Source: Ktedonobacter sp. SOSP1-85 (lineage in GTDB: Bacteria; Chloroflexota; Ktedonobacteria; Ktedonobacterales; Ktedonobacteraceae). From it: a DNA stretch of 64,000 nucleotides. How positions within the stretch are numbered: the first letter of the stretch is position 1; each line of letters opens with the position of its first letter. The translations under genes were made by a program, and so were the position numbers. Under the pieces are notes generated by a model. That model made no database searches, was not told the origin of the DNA, and saw nothing but the letters and a program-made list of their open reading frames with translations. This document shows, piece after piece, positions 51,089-58,850 of the stretch. The DNA lies in assembly GCF_016587415.1 (NCBI RefSeq), contig NZ_BNJI01000001.1, forward strand, positions 3,511,501 through 3,575,500, in the 5' to 3' direction.

Positions 51089-52816
51089 ATGCCAGCACCC
51101 GTCCCGCCCTCTCATGTGGCTCGCCAGGCCACATCTGCCCGCAGGCAGGCGCGTACTAAACGCCTGGCACAAATGATTCTGCTGACCCTGCTCCTCAGTG
51201 CGCTGCTCCCACTGATCAGCGCATGTGGCGCGGACCCACGCGTACAGCAAGAAAAAGATCAGAGCCTCACTAAACTGACGCAGCTGCTCAAACATGCTCA
51301 GGATATTGGTGTCCCCTCAACTACTCTACATCCCATTCTCACCCAGAAACAGAACCTGGATAACTCTTCCGCCCCCTGGAATCCCTTCAATGCGCAACTG
51401 GTCGATGCGTACTACACAAATGCTGCCCATAGCTATGATCAACTGTACCTCCAACTCCAGGGCGTGATCGATACGACGACCGAGCGTACAGATAACCAGG
51501 CCCAGGATAATCTGCAAAAGCTTCAGATTACGCTGGCTCAACAACGCGCTAAGGGCTATCCCACTGATACGCTTCAACAAGTGTATACCCAAAATCTAGA
51601 GAAGATGAAGAGCGCGCAATATCCCAAAGACTACCTCGTGGTGAGTGACGCGACTGGCAATGCCATCCAGACCTTGAATATGATGCCTGCGACCAATGAT
51701 AAACTCGCCACGCTCAAGAGCACAATTGACCTCATGACCGCGGGCAAGGTAGATGTGACCACGCTCAAAAACCAGTATGACAGCGATCAGAAAGAGATGG
51801 CCAAAGCCACCAAACCCGAGGATCTCAAGCAAATCGATAAGAAGATCGATACCCAGTACCAGCAGGCCGCGGCAACCTTCAAACAGGATATTCCCATTAT
51901 CGCTAAGGCCAAAGTAGATGACCTGGAGACGAAGATCAATCAGCTCAAAAGCAGTGGCATCGACGTCAGCAACTATGAGAAACGCCTGGCCGCCGCTCGC
52001 GATCTCCAGCAGAAGACCAAAACGCTCGACGACTATAAGGCCTTTAGCAAGCAGATTGATAACGATCTGAACGCGATGCAGAAGGATCTGATTATGGCGC
52101 AGGCCCGCCAGTTGCTCCAGCAGTTCCATAATGAGGTCAAGAATTGGGGCAATGCGCACATGGTCTCTGGCGCCTACTACCTCAATGTTGGCTATATGGA
52201 TCAAGGTATCGGTAGCGACCTGGATGCGGAACTCGCCAATGCATCGACGATAGCCGATTATCAGACCGCCCTGAACGATATCCAGAACGCGATCTTCCAC
52301 CACCAGATGCTGGAGGCCGACTACAACGACAAGACTCCCTACAACCAGGTGCACCAGAGCGACCTGCAACTGCTTGACCATTACAAACTGAAAAAGGGTA
52401 CCGTGGTCGTCGTCTCGATGGTTGAAGAGGCTCTCCGCTTCTATCGCGAGGGGCAGTTGATCAATTCATTCTACATCACGGCTGGTCGCCAGGAACTGCC
52501 CGCGCTTCCCGGCCTCTGGACAGTGCTTAGTCGCGAGACCAATATCAAGTTCAAGTCACCCTTTCCCAAAGGGTCTCCCTACTGGTATGAGGATACCCCC
52601 ATCAACTATGCTATTGGCTATCATGCGGGCGGCTACTTCCTGCATGACTCCTGGTGGCGCGCCGACTACGGTCCAGGCACACAATTCCCCCATGTTGATG
52701 CCACCGGCAACAGCAGCGCCGGAAACGGTACGCATGGCTGCATCAATATGCCAACCGCTCAGGCCGCCTGGTTGATGGACAATAGCGACTGGAATACCAG
52801 CATCATCCTATACTAA
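51089..52816 (+). CDS. L,D-transpeptidase lipoprotein (YkuD domain)
   Basis: 575 residues from ATG 51089; AAAGGA is nine bases upstream. A basic N-terminus and hydrophobic stretch (MILLTLLLSALLPL) end in a lipobox LISAC (Cys46), so a membrane-anchored lipoprotein is likely. Residues 60-440 are mainly helical with long Gln/Lys-rich coiled-coil pieces. The C-terminal YkuD domain has GYHAGGYFLHDSWW and the catalytic motif GTHGCINMPT (Cys near 550). Such enzymes make 3-3 cross-links in peptidoglycan or attach proteins. A cell-envelope role is inferred; the large coiled domain is unusual. Confidence 0.9.
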   Translation: MPAPVPPSHVARQATSARRQARTKRLAQMILLTLLLSALLPLISACGADPRVQQEKDQSLTKLTQLLKHAQDIGVPSTTLHPILTQKQNLDNSSAPWNPFNAQLVDAYYTNAAHSYDQLYLQLQGVIDTTTERTDNQAQDNLQKLQITLAQQRAKGYPTDTLQQVYTQNLEKMKSAQYPKDYLVVSDATGNAIQTLNMMPATNDKLATLKSTIDLMTAGKVDVTTLKNQYDSDQKEMAKATKPEDLKQIDKKIDTQYQQAAATFKQDIPIIAKAKVDDLETKINQLKSSGIDVSNYEKRLAAARDLQQKTKTLDDYKAFSKQIDNDLNAMQKDLIMAQARQLLQQFHNEVKNWGNAHMVSGAYYLNVGYMDQGIGSDLDAELANASTIADYQTALNDIQNAIFHHQMLEADYNDKTPYNQVHQSDLQLLDHYKLKKGTVVVVSMVEEALRFYREGQLINSFYITAGRQELPALPGLWTVLSRETNIKFKSPFPKGSPYWYEDTPINYAIGYHAGGYFLHDSWWRADYGPGTQFPHVDATGNSSAGNGTHGCINMPTAQAAWLMDNSDWNTSIILY

Positions 52817-52855
52817 CCTCTCCACTCTGAGAGAAGCACCTTCCTCTTCTGAGTC

Positions 52856-52916
52856 AGATGTGGATGTTGGTTTGCCTGGCAGAAGCCAGGCAAACCAACA
52901 TCCACATCTTTTTTTC
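52856..52916 (+). terminator. Intrinsic terminator of the L,D-transpeptidase gene
   Basis: A perfect 25-bp stem (52856-52880 with 52885-52909) around loop AGAA, followed by eight T. Confidence 0.92.
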
Positions 52917-53048
52917 TCTTGCATTTTCTAGCGTTTTGTTGGCTTAATATAGGTACCATGATATATAAGCGCGTGCTTTAGCAGCGCCGCCCCACGCGAC
53001 TCTGCTTTGTGCCAGCGTTGGCCCTTCTGTCCTATGGAGGCTGCCCAC

Positions 53049-54116
53049 ATGCGCCAGATTCTTTCGCAGAAACAGGTGCCGCTCGATATCCTGGGCGCGG
53101 CAACCGCCTATCGCCTTGGCACGCCCGAGAAAGCCTTTGAGGCGAGCCAGGAGCTTCGTTTCTTCCGTTTTACCGGTTTCGCCGCCCTCTTCGTCGGTTG
53201 CCTTATCCTCCTGGTCTTTGGCGTGGCCTACCCGCAGCTCTTTAGCTGGTGGCCCTTCTGGCAGGCTCTGCTGATTCCGCTGATCGGTCTGATCTGGCTT
53301 ATCTTCGGCGGCTGGGTCTTGCTGGCACCCCATTTTTATACGCAACCTCAGGTTTACCTCTGTCCCGAGGGGCTTATTTTTAGCGCCGACACCATCGAGG
53401 CCGTGCGCTGGGACCAGCTAGAGCGTCTCTGGAAGGAGAGCGATGGGCGCGCGCATGGCAAGCGACGCTACACCATCCGCCGCAGCGATGAATCCCTGCT
53501 AACCTTTACCAATGAGCTACAGCATATCGATCTCCTGGGCGCGCTTATGGAAAGCGAGATCACGCGTCGCTTGCTGCCGCGTGCCATAACCGCCTATCGG
53601 GCTGGTGGAAGTGTCTCTTTCGATGAGATCGCTGTCAGCCGCCAGGGCCTGACCATTCGCTCACTCAAGCGCCTCTTGCCCTGGACGGAATTTCAAGCTT
53701 TAACCATCGATGAACAAGTCGTACTGGTACATACGCGCACATCCCAGGAACCCCTCGTTCGCCTCAAAACAGCCAACCTACCAAATATCGATATTCTGCG
53801 TCGCCTCGTCGATCATGCCTGGCAAGAACATGCCCTGCATCGTGCTCCCCACGTTATGGCCTATAAGGCCGGACAACCGCTCTCCTTTGGCAGATTAAGA
53901 ATAGATCAGCAAGGCATTCAGCTTGAGCTACCACACCCCATCTGCCTCGCCTGGGAAGAGATCGGCGCCATCGGCATTGGCCCTCAGGAGCTGCTCATCG
54001 CGCGCTACGGCGAGCAGCACACGCGCGAATGGTATACCCTCCCCCTGCGCGAGATACACAATCTGGAGCAACTGCGCGAGGTCATTCGCTATATCCTGCT
54101 CAACGCAAACTCCTGA
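53049..54116 (+). CDS. DUF6585-like membrane protein
   Basis: 355 residues from ATG 53049, eight bases after GGAGG; the ATG at 53007 lacks one. Two membrane helices lie near residues 38-60 and 66-95 (FAALFVGCLILLVFGVAY, LLIPLIGLIWLIFGGWVLL). After them comes VYLCPEGLIFSADTIEAVRWDQLERLW, then repeated units of the form G-x-x-VSF-x-x-x-x-VS-x-QG, each followed by W-x-E/L-PW. The domain looks like a PH-like fold. It shares this pattern with the next gene and, as I recall, with DUF6585 proteins of Ktedonobacteria. Function is unknown. Confidence 0.7.
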   Translation: MRQILSQKQVPLDILGAATAYRLGTPEKAFEASQELRFFRFTGFAALFVGCLILLVFGVAYPQLFSWWPFWQALLIPLIGLIWLIFGGWVLLAPHFYTQPQVYLCPEGLIFSADTIEAVRWDQLERLWKESDGRAHGKRRYTIRRSDESLLTFTNELQHIDLLGALMESEITRRLLPRAITAYRAGGSVSFDEIAVSRQGLTIRSLKRLLPWTEFQALTIDEQVVLVHTRTSQEPLVRLKTANLPNIDILRRLVDHAWQEHALHRAPHVMAYKAGQPLSFGRLRIDQQGIQLELPHPICLAWEEIGAIGIGPQELLIARYGEQHTREWYTLPLREIHNLEQLREVIRYILLNANS

Positions 54117-54280
54117 TTTGACACGTTTTTGCTATTTTGTGAGATAGCTCATAGTAACTACGTACAGTAACTGGTATATTACGGACGTAACAGGTAGCAT
54201 ATTGACTCCTGTATCTTCTCTTATGCAGGGCCTGTATGTCGTTTCTATCATTATTTGCACTCTTGAGGAGAAGCACTCAT

Positions 54281-55075
54281 ATGTCTGAACCTATCTATCA
54301 GCAAGCAAATGCCCTGCCCCCTCAGGTCGCTACGGGGCAGATCCCAGTTGAGATTGCCCAGCAGGCGAATATCAATGCTCTGGGTCCCTTTGTACGTGCC
54401 TTCAGACCAACCAACATCTGGGTGGCCATGGGTATTACCGTCGGGGTGCTGGTTCTCGATATTATCCTGAACTATCTCATCTACCTGGCGGGCTATATTG
54501 TCTACTACTTATGGATCGTGCCCATTCTGATCATTATCTATGCCGTTAATGCCATCAGGACCAATAACCACAAGGCTTTCCTCTACCAGGAGGGCTTCAT
54601 CTATACCAGCGGTTCTCAGCTCAACGTCATCCGTTGGGATCGCGTTGAGGCAGTATGGATGAAGATTGTGCGCACTTCACGGTATGGCTCTACCCGTCAC
54701 ACCTACACCATTAAGAGCCCTGATGGCGCCCAGGTAGTGATTAGCAGCCACTTGAAAAAGGTCAAAGAGCTGGGCGATGTCATCATGAACGAGGTGACTC
54801 GTCGCCACCTGCCCCTGGCCCGCCAGGCCTACGCGAGCGGCGTCCCCGTCAGCTTTGGTGATCTGAGCGTAAGCTTGCAGGGCATCGGCTTCAGGGATAA
54901 ACTCCTCCCCTGGCCCGAGGTCAAGGACGTCAAACTGGTCAATGGCTCTGTACAGGTGAAGAAGCAGGGCAGCATGCTCTCCTGGGCCACGGTAGATGTT
55001 GCCAAGGTCTCCAACCTGCCGATCCTGCTCCAGCTAGTAACCGATGGCCTCAGTGCCCAACCCCAGTACCGCTAG
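54281..55075 (+). CDS. DUF6585-like membrane protein, paralogue
   Basis: 264 residues from ATG 54281 (AGGAGAAGC upstream). Two membrane helices (IWVAMGITVGVLVLDIILNYL, LAGYIVYYLWIVPILIIIYA) precede the soluble unit. AFLYQEGFIYTSGSQLNVIRWDRVEAVW corresponds to VYLCPEGLIFSADT...VRWDQLERLW of the previous gene, and AYASGVPVSFGDLSVSLQGIGF matches AYRAGGSVSFDEIAVSRQGLTI. So the two arose by duplication, and this copy has one fewer C-terminal unit. Their function is unknown. Confidence 0.7.
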   Translation: MSEPIYQQANALPPQVATGQIPVEIAQQANINALGPFVRAFRPTNIWVAMGITVGVLVLDIILNYLIYLAGYIVYYLWIVPILIIIYAVNAIRTNNHKAFLYQEGFIYTSGSQLNVIRWDRVEAVWMKIVRTSRYGSTRHTYTIKSPDGAQVVISSHLKKVKELGDVIMNEVTRRHLPLARQAYASGVPVSFGDLSVSLQGIGFRDKLLPWPEVKDVKLVNGSVQVKKQGSMLSWATVDVAKVSNLPILLQLVTDGLSAQPQYR

Positions 55076-55122
55076 ACCCCCTCAAAAAAGCTTTACAAGA
55101 CCAATAGAAGCCTTCAACAGAC

Positions 55123-55156
55123 AAAAGGGGCTCTTCCCACGAAGATAGCCCCTTTT
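55123..55156 (+). terminator. Terminator-type hairpin after the DUF6585-like genes
   Basis: AAAAGGGGCT (55123-55132) pairs with AGCCCCTTTT (55147-55156). The pairing T4 tail after the stem fits a rho-independent terminator. Confidence 0.65.
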
Positions 55157-55206
55157 CGCGCCTCAGCGCCCTTATATTCTCGCTATTGCGTGGCTCGCCG
55201 GGTAAG

Positions 55207-55253
55207 GGTATGGGTGGTGGCGCGTGGCAGAGCCACGCGCCACCACCCATACC
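55207..55253. repeat. Family G hairpin, copy G3
   Basis: GGTATGGGTGGTGGCGCGTGGC (22 bp, 55207-55228) pairs exactly with 55232-55253 around loop AGA. Like G1 it is preceded by GGGTAAGG. It lies between the convergent DUF6585-like and GH57 genes. Confidence 0.65.
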
Positions 55254-55289
55254 ATACGAAGCACCGCAGGTACTGAGAACATCCCAGTA

Positions 55290-55306
55290 GCCGCGTACGC
55301 AAGTAG
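55290..55306 (+). repeat. Family H 17-mer, copy H2
   Basis: GCCGCGTACGCAAGTAG matches the 17-bp unit at 11361-11377 with one change. It ends 5 bp from the GH57 stop codon. Confidence 0.5.
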
Positions 55307-55310
55307 CGAG

Positions 55311-56792
55311 CTATATTCCCAAAGGAAAAGGCGGTAGCAAGCCAGCATCCACCTCGGGGAGCTCCTTGTAGAGGTCAACACCACTCTGCTGGCTACGCCA
55401 GCTGCGTGCTGGCAGTAGATCTTGCAGGAAGTCGTACTGGAGATCGACATCCACGGCCTGCCAGGTCAGACTGATGGCGCGACGCGCGAAGGCGATAGCG
55501 TTGCGTGGCTCAATCCTATCCAGGTCCTCAAAGAAGAAGGCGCAACTGGTGAAGCTATACTGCTGGTAGTACTGCGCCTCCAGCAGCAAGCGCGCACGAT
55601 ACTCCAGCTGTTGCTCGGGACGCTGACCTCCTTTGCCATGACGGCTCCAGAAGCTCTCTTCGCTCTCCCAGCCATTGCGTAGGGCCAGGTAGTCATTACG
55701 CGCTGCCCAGGGATCCTGGAAGACCTCCGCGGTATATTGCTCAAAGAGCAGGTCACCACGCTCTGCCAGGCGCGAGAGCGCGCGCCGCAGGACCGATTTC
55801 CAGCTACTTTCGCCCTCTGTGCAGGTACAACCCCCACTCCAGCGCGCGACCCCATGCTCACAGCTCCAGGCGCTGGGAGTACGTAACTGAACCTCTTTGG
55901 TTGCCGGCTGGATCTGCATGTAGCGCTCAAGCGTACATATCTCAAAGCCCTCTGCTGGTGCGCCATGCTGGATCAGGTAGGAGAGGAACTTATCACGCCA
56001 TGGTTTGTGATGCCCATACAGCTCTCCATCTGTCGCGATCAGAATCAGTTGCGGCTCACCGTTATCGAGCTTCTCCCGTACCAGGTTTCCGGTCAGGAAT
56101 GAGCCCGCGAAGACATCGGCGTTGCTCGTCATGGATGAGTCAAAGGAGACGCCACCCGAGAGCGGACCATTATAGAAAAAGACCGTCATCGAGCGCCCAT
56201 TTTTCAGGCGCACAATATATGGCTCCGTCGGATCAACAGGCGTGGCCGCCTGCCAGGGAGCCAGCACTGTGTATGTGACGCCATATTGGGCGAGGATATC
56301 TAGGCATTCCAGGTCAATCGCCGTCTCCGCCAGCCACATGCCATGGGCTTCGTGCCCATAGCGCTGCTGGAAGTCGCGCAACCCCCAGAGAATCTGGGTA
56401 TGCTTGTCGCGTGTCGTCGCTAGTGGCAGGATGGTATGGTTATAGGCCTGCGCCATAGCGTTGCCTACACCGTAGCGCGCGATATGCTGGCGATCCGCAT
56501 CGATGATCTGCTGGTAAACTTTGGGATGATGGATTTCCAGCCAGGCTGCCAGGGTAGGACCCATATCATAGCTGATCGCGGCAAAATTGCCCTCTTCCGC
56601 GTTGGGGCGATAGCATTCAGCCGTGATTTTTTCATTGAAATTGACAAAGGGAGAGGCACTGGCTTCTAATGGTATTTCATGTGTAAAAGGATTTTCACGT
56701 GGAGGCTGATAAAAATGACCATGCAAACAGAGGTAAGACTCACCAAGCTTCGAACGTGATAGAGATTCATTGGAAAGTATCTTTTCGATCAT
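55311..56792 (-). CDS. GH57/DUF3536-family glycoside hydrolase
   Basis: 493 residues. YLCLHGHFYQPPRENPF (residues 19-35) is the N-terminal motif of the GH57-like, DUF3536-bearing proteins. NEKITAECYRPNA, YDMGPTLAAWLEIHHP, QAYNHTILPLAT and HGMWLAETAIDLECLDIL (with Glu) follow, and ILIATDGELYGHHKPWRDKFL carries the second carboxylate. These enzymes act on alpha-glucans in other bacteria. SGGCTCTEGESSWKSVLRRAL lies in the DUF3536 part. No signal peptide is seen. It is monocistronic, and repeat C6 lies just upstream. Confidence 0.85.
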   Translation of the reverse strand: MIEKILSNESLSRSKLGESYLCLHGHFYQPPRENPFTHEIPLEASASPFVNFNEKITAECYRPNAEEGNFAAISYDMGPTLAAWLEIHHPKVYQQIIDADRQHIARYGVGNAMAQAYNHTILPLATTRDKHTQILWGLRDFQQRYGHEAHGMWLAETAIDLECLDILAQYGVTYTVLAPWQAATPVDPTEPYIVRLKNGRSMTVFFYNGPLSGGVSFDSSMTSNADVFAGSFLTGNLVREKLDNGEPQLILIATDGELYGHHKPWRDKFLSYLIQHGAPAEGFEICTLERYMQIQPATKEVQLRTPSAWSCEHGVARWSGGCTCTEGESSWKSVLRRALSRLAERGDLLFEQYTAEVFQDPWAARNDYLALRNGWESEESFWSRHGKGGQRPEQQLEYRARLLLEAQYYQQYSFTSCAFFFEDLDRIEPRNAIAFARRAISLTWQAVDVDLQYDFLQDLLPARSWRSQQSGVDLYKELPEVDAGLLPPFPLGI

Positions 56793-56857
56793 GCAACCAC
56801 CTTAATTTTGTCCAAAGCAAAAGCAGCACTCTCACGCCTGGACTTACTTCCTATTAG

Positions 56858-56928
56858 AAAATCTGAGCGCGCTTGTGAGCGCTAGCCACGACAGTGGCGC
56901 TGCGCCCCCGAATGGGGGTTGATTTTCG
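56858..56928. repeat. Family C structured repeat, copy C6
   Basis: P1 GAAAATC (56858-56864)/GATTTTC (56922-56928) differs from other copies by a compensating change. P2 AGCGC (56867-56871)/GCGCT (56880-56884). P3 GCCAC-gaca-GTGGC (56886-56899). A mini-hairpin CCCCC-GAAT-GGGGG (56906-56919) is in the P3-P1 junction. It lies upstream of the minus-strand GH57 gene. Confidence 0.8.
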
Positions 56929-57096
56929 CATAAGAAGGACTCTACACAACTAGGCTACTCATCAATAATGGTAACAGAGTTGTCAGCAATGAGGCAATCA
57001 ATGTACCAATATATATGGCCCATCGCCAGCGATTGTCACACTGCTCACTTTAAATACGTATTGACGAGCCCCAGCGGTTGCATGTGAAGGCCCAAT

Positions 57097-57160
57097 GACA
57101 CTGCCGAAGCACGCGTCTACATATGGTCCATAATATGTAGACGCGTGCTTCGGCAGCGTC
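57097..57160. repeat. Family A long hairpin, copy A3, with a half copy A4
   Basis: A 28-bp stem (57097-57124 with 57133-57160) with one A-C mismatch that becomes a G-U pair on the minus strand, where the flanking genes lie. Core bases differ from A1 by several compensating changes. A right arm alone, resembling A1, recurs at 57188-57219. Beyond these and C6 the 503-bp gap shows nothing. Confidence 0.7.
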
Positions 57161-57295
57161 TCCCTCGGCACGGCGCCCCATATTATAATATGTAGACGCG
57201 TACTTCAACAGCGTCGGGCCACTCTCTCTACCAAAAAACGATAAGAACAAGAAAATTTGCTCTCTATAAGCCTATACGCATTGAGACTAACCAGG

Positions 57296-57850
57296 CTACG
57301 CGCTCATAAATTTGGCCTGACTACCATGAAAGCCGGTGATGAACTCTTCATAGGCGGCGCGTAGCTTGGGATAGCGCAGCAGGAAGACGCCGGCGTACTC
57401 CGTAGTGAGCGGGCGTGGCTGGCGCAGCAAGTGCATATTGGCATCCTTCAGCAGGCGGCTACCCTTCTTCCCGTTGCAGGCGCGGCAGCAGGCTACCAGG
57501 TTCTCCCAGGTGCTCTGCCCACCACGTGAGCGCGGAAGAATGTGGTCAAGCGTCAGTTCGCGGGTGCGCTTGCCGCAGTATTGGCACGTATCGTCGTCAC
57601 GCAGGAGAATGTTCGAGCGCGTCGGTTGGAGTGCCATGCGAGGCACGCGCACATTCGCCAGCAATTGGACGATAACGGGACGTTCAAGATCCAGGCGACG
57701 AGCGCTAATGCTCTCCTCAATCAAAGCCCGGACGTTCTCATCGACAAAGGTGACTTTCTGCTTGGATAGCAAAACGATGAGACGGCGTTCGGGAATAACT
57801 GAGAGAGGTTGTAGTGAGGAGTTCAAAACAAGAACAGGCATGAATGACAT
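57296..57850 (-). CDS. HNH endonuclease family protein
   Basis: 184 residues from ATG 57850, five bases after GAGAGG. MPVLVLNSSLQPLSVIPERRLIVLL is typical of the bacterial HNH proteins that often stand alone near the ends of operons. The zinc pair is CQYCGKRT and CRACNGKKG, and the HNH core LTLDHILPRSRGGQSTWENLVACC has the His/Asn residues. The substrate and role (repair, phage-related or restriction) are open. No methyltransferase or toxin partner is adjacent. The final residues (ITGFHGSQAKFMSA) are polar. Confidence 0.88.
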   Translation of the reverse strand: MSFMPVLVLNSSLQPLSVIPERRLIVLLSKQKVTFVDENVRALIEESISARRLDLERPVIVQLLANVRVPRMALQPTRSNILLRDDDTCQYCGKRTRELTLDHILPRSRGGQSTWENLVACCRACNGKKGSRLLKDANMHLLRQPRPLTTEYAGVFLLRYPKLRAAYEEFITGFHGSQAKFMSA

Positions 57851-58061
57851 CCTTTCCTCTCTGTCAGAGCCGACACAAACACAGACAGCGAGGAAGAGGC
57901 GCAAGGGATATTGGAAGCGATATATTGGAATAATAAATTTGGCTTCCAGGCCCTATGCTTCTACTGCCGCCTGTGACGACTAAGCGGATAAGGGTGGAGA
58001 AATCTTGCATGTCCAGGAAGGCCAGGCCATGCAGGAGCAGTTGCGTGCGTTCCCCCAGATC

Positions 58062-58081
58062 TATGTTGCCCGCGCAACATA
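58062..58081. other. Small hairpin in the gap 57851-58398
   Basis: TATGTTGC-ccgc-GCAACATA forms an 8-bp stem. In the 548-bp gap before tRNA-Pro only this and the C7 repeat are noticeable. Confidence 0.4.
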
Positions 58082-58193
58082 TCCAGTGAAGAGGGGGGAG
58101 GGCTTATAAAGCTCACTGGGCCATCCTGAGATGGAGTGAGCGTTGTACGCAACCTGTAAACCCGCATGCTAAGAAAACTCCTTAGTGCCTACC

Positions 58194-58260
58194 CGGAAAC
58201 CTGCGCGCGCTTGTCCCCGAATGGGGGAAGCGCTAGTCGCGAGAGCGACGTTGGTTTCCG
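58194..58260. repeat. Family C structured repeat, copy C7
   Basis: P1 CGGAAACC (58194-58201)/GGTTTCCG (58253-58260), a compensating variant. P2 GCGCTT (58207-58212)/AAGCGC (58228-58233) with a mini-hairpin CCCC-GAAT-GGGG in its loop (58215-58226). P3 GTCGC-gaga-GCGAC (58236-58249). All stems are perfect. It lies beyond the 3' end of tRNA-Pro. Confidence 0.82.
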
Positions 58261-58398
58261 CATAAGAAGGCATGCCTGCAAAAAAAGAGGCACATACTCT
58301 TACGGCTGAAGGAATGTCTTTTGTAACATCGATCCAATTCATCGATAGTTCCTTCACTCCCCCTTGAAAACAGGGGGAAGAGTATGTGCCTTACCTGG

Positions 58399-58472
58399 TC
58401 GGGGTGAGAGGACTTGAACCTCCGACCTCAGCGTCCCGAACGCTGCGCGCTAGCCGACTGCGCCACACCCCG
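58399..58472 (-). tRNA. tRNA-Pro (anticodon CGG)
   Basis: On the minus strand: acceptor CGGGGTG/CACCCCG with A discriminator, D arm GCGC...GCGC, anticodon stem CAGCG/CGCTG around TTCGGGA (anticodon CGG), T arm GGAGG/CCTCT with TTCAAGT. CCA is not encoded. Confidence 0.93.
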
Positions 58473-58587
58473 AAAGTCTTCCATGCAAATGCTTTATCGC
58501 ACCGCACTTATCCGTACTGAGCAATCCTACTCAATTTCCAGGCTCGACCACTAGACGAATACCTCTATCCGACTACGAAGTTCTACC

Positions 58588-58653
58588 CTACGAAACCGGC
58601 AGTTCCCTTTTCTTCCCAATCACTCGGATGGGTAAGGTTTTAATACTGCTCAT
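58588..58653 (-). CDS. Possible 21-aa leaderless ORF upstream of tRNA-Pro
   Basis: ATG at 58653 begins 5 bp after the -10 box of the promoter and would sit at or near the transcript start. It encodes MSSIKTLPIRVIGKKRELPV plus a final Ser, then TAG. The peptide is basic, has no membrane segment and resembles nothing I know. There is no Shine-Dalgarno. It may be noise, or a leader peptide of the tRNA transcript. Confidence 0.25.
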   Translation of the reverse strand: MSSIKTLPIRVIGKKRELPVS

Positions 58654-58658
58654 GGGCT

Positions 58659-58687
58659 AGTATAGCATACCTCTTGCTATTTGACAA
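58659..58687 (-). promoter_or_regulatory. Sigma-70 promoter upstream of tRNA-Pro
   Basis: On the minus strand TTGTCA (58687-58682), 17-bp spacer, TATACT (58664-58659). The tRNA 5' end is 187 bp downstream of the -10, so the precursor has a long leader. No other tRNA was found in that stretch. Confidence 0.7.
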
Positions 58688-58850
58688 GAGGAAATGCCCG
58701 TGTTTAGTATATATCGATCAAATTGATCCTGGCTTGAGAGGCCGTGTCATAGCCAATGGCTCCCCTCGCTCCCTTGAGCGCCTGCGGCGCCCATAAAGGG
58801 GGAGAGCACAAGTTTGCCGTCACCAGGGACAAAGTAACGGCTGAGTTTTA

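Noticed and set aside
55901..56278. Plus-strand ORFs inside GH57
   Set aside because: No ribosome binding site or recognisable sequence; shadows of a well supported gene.
58500..58560. A second tRNA upstream of tRNA-Pro
   Set aside because: A box-like stretch (GTCTAGTGGTCGAGCC on the minus strand) looked like a D arm, but no acceptor, anticodon or T arm could be paired.
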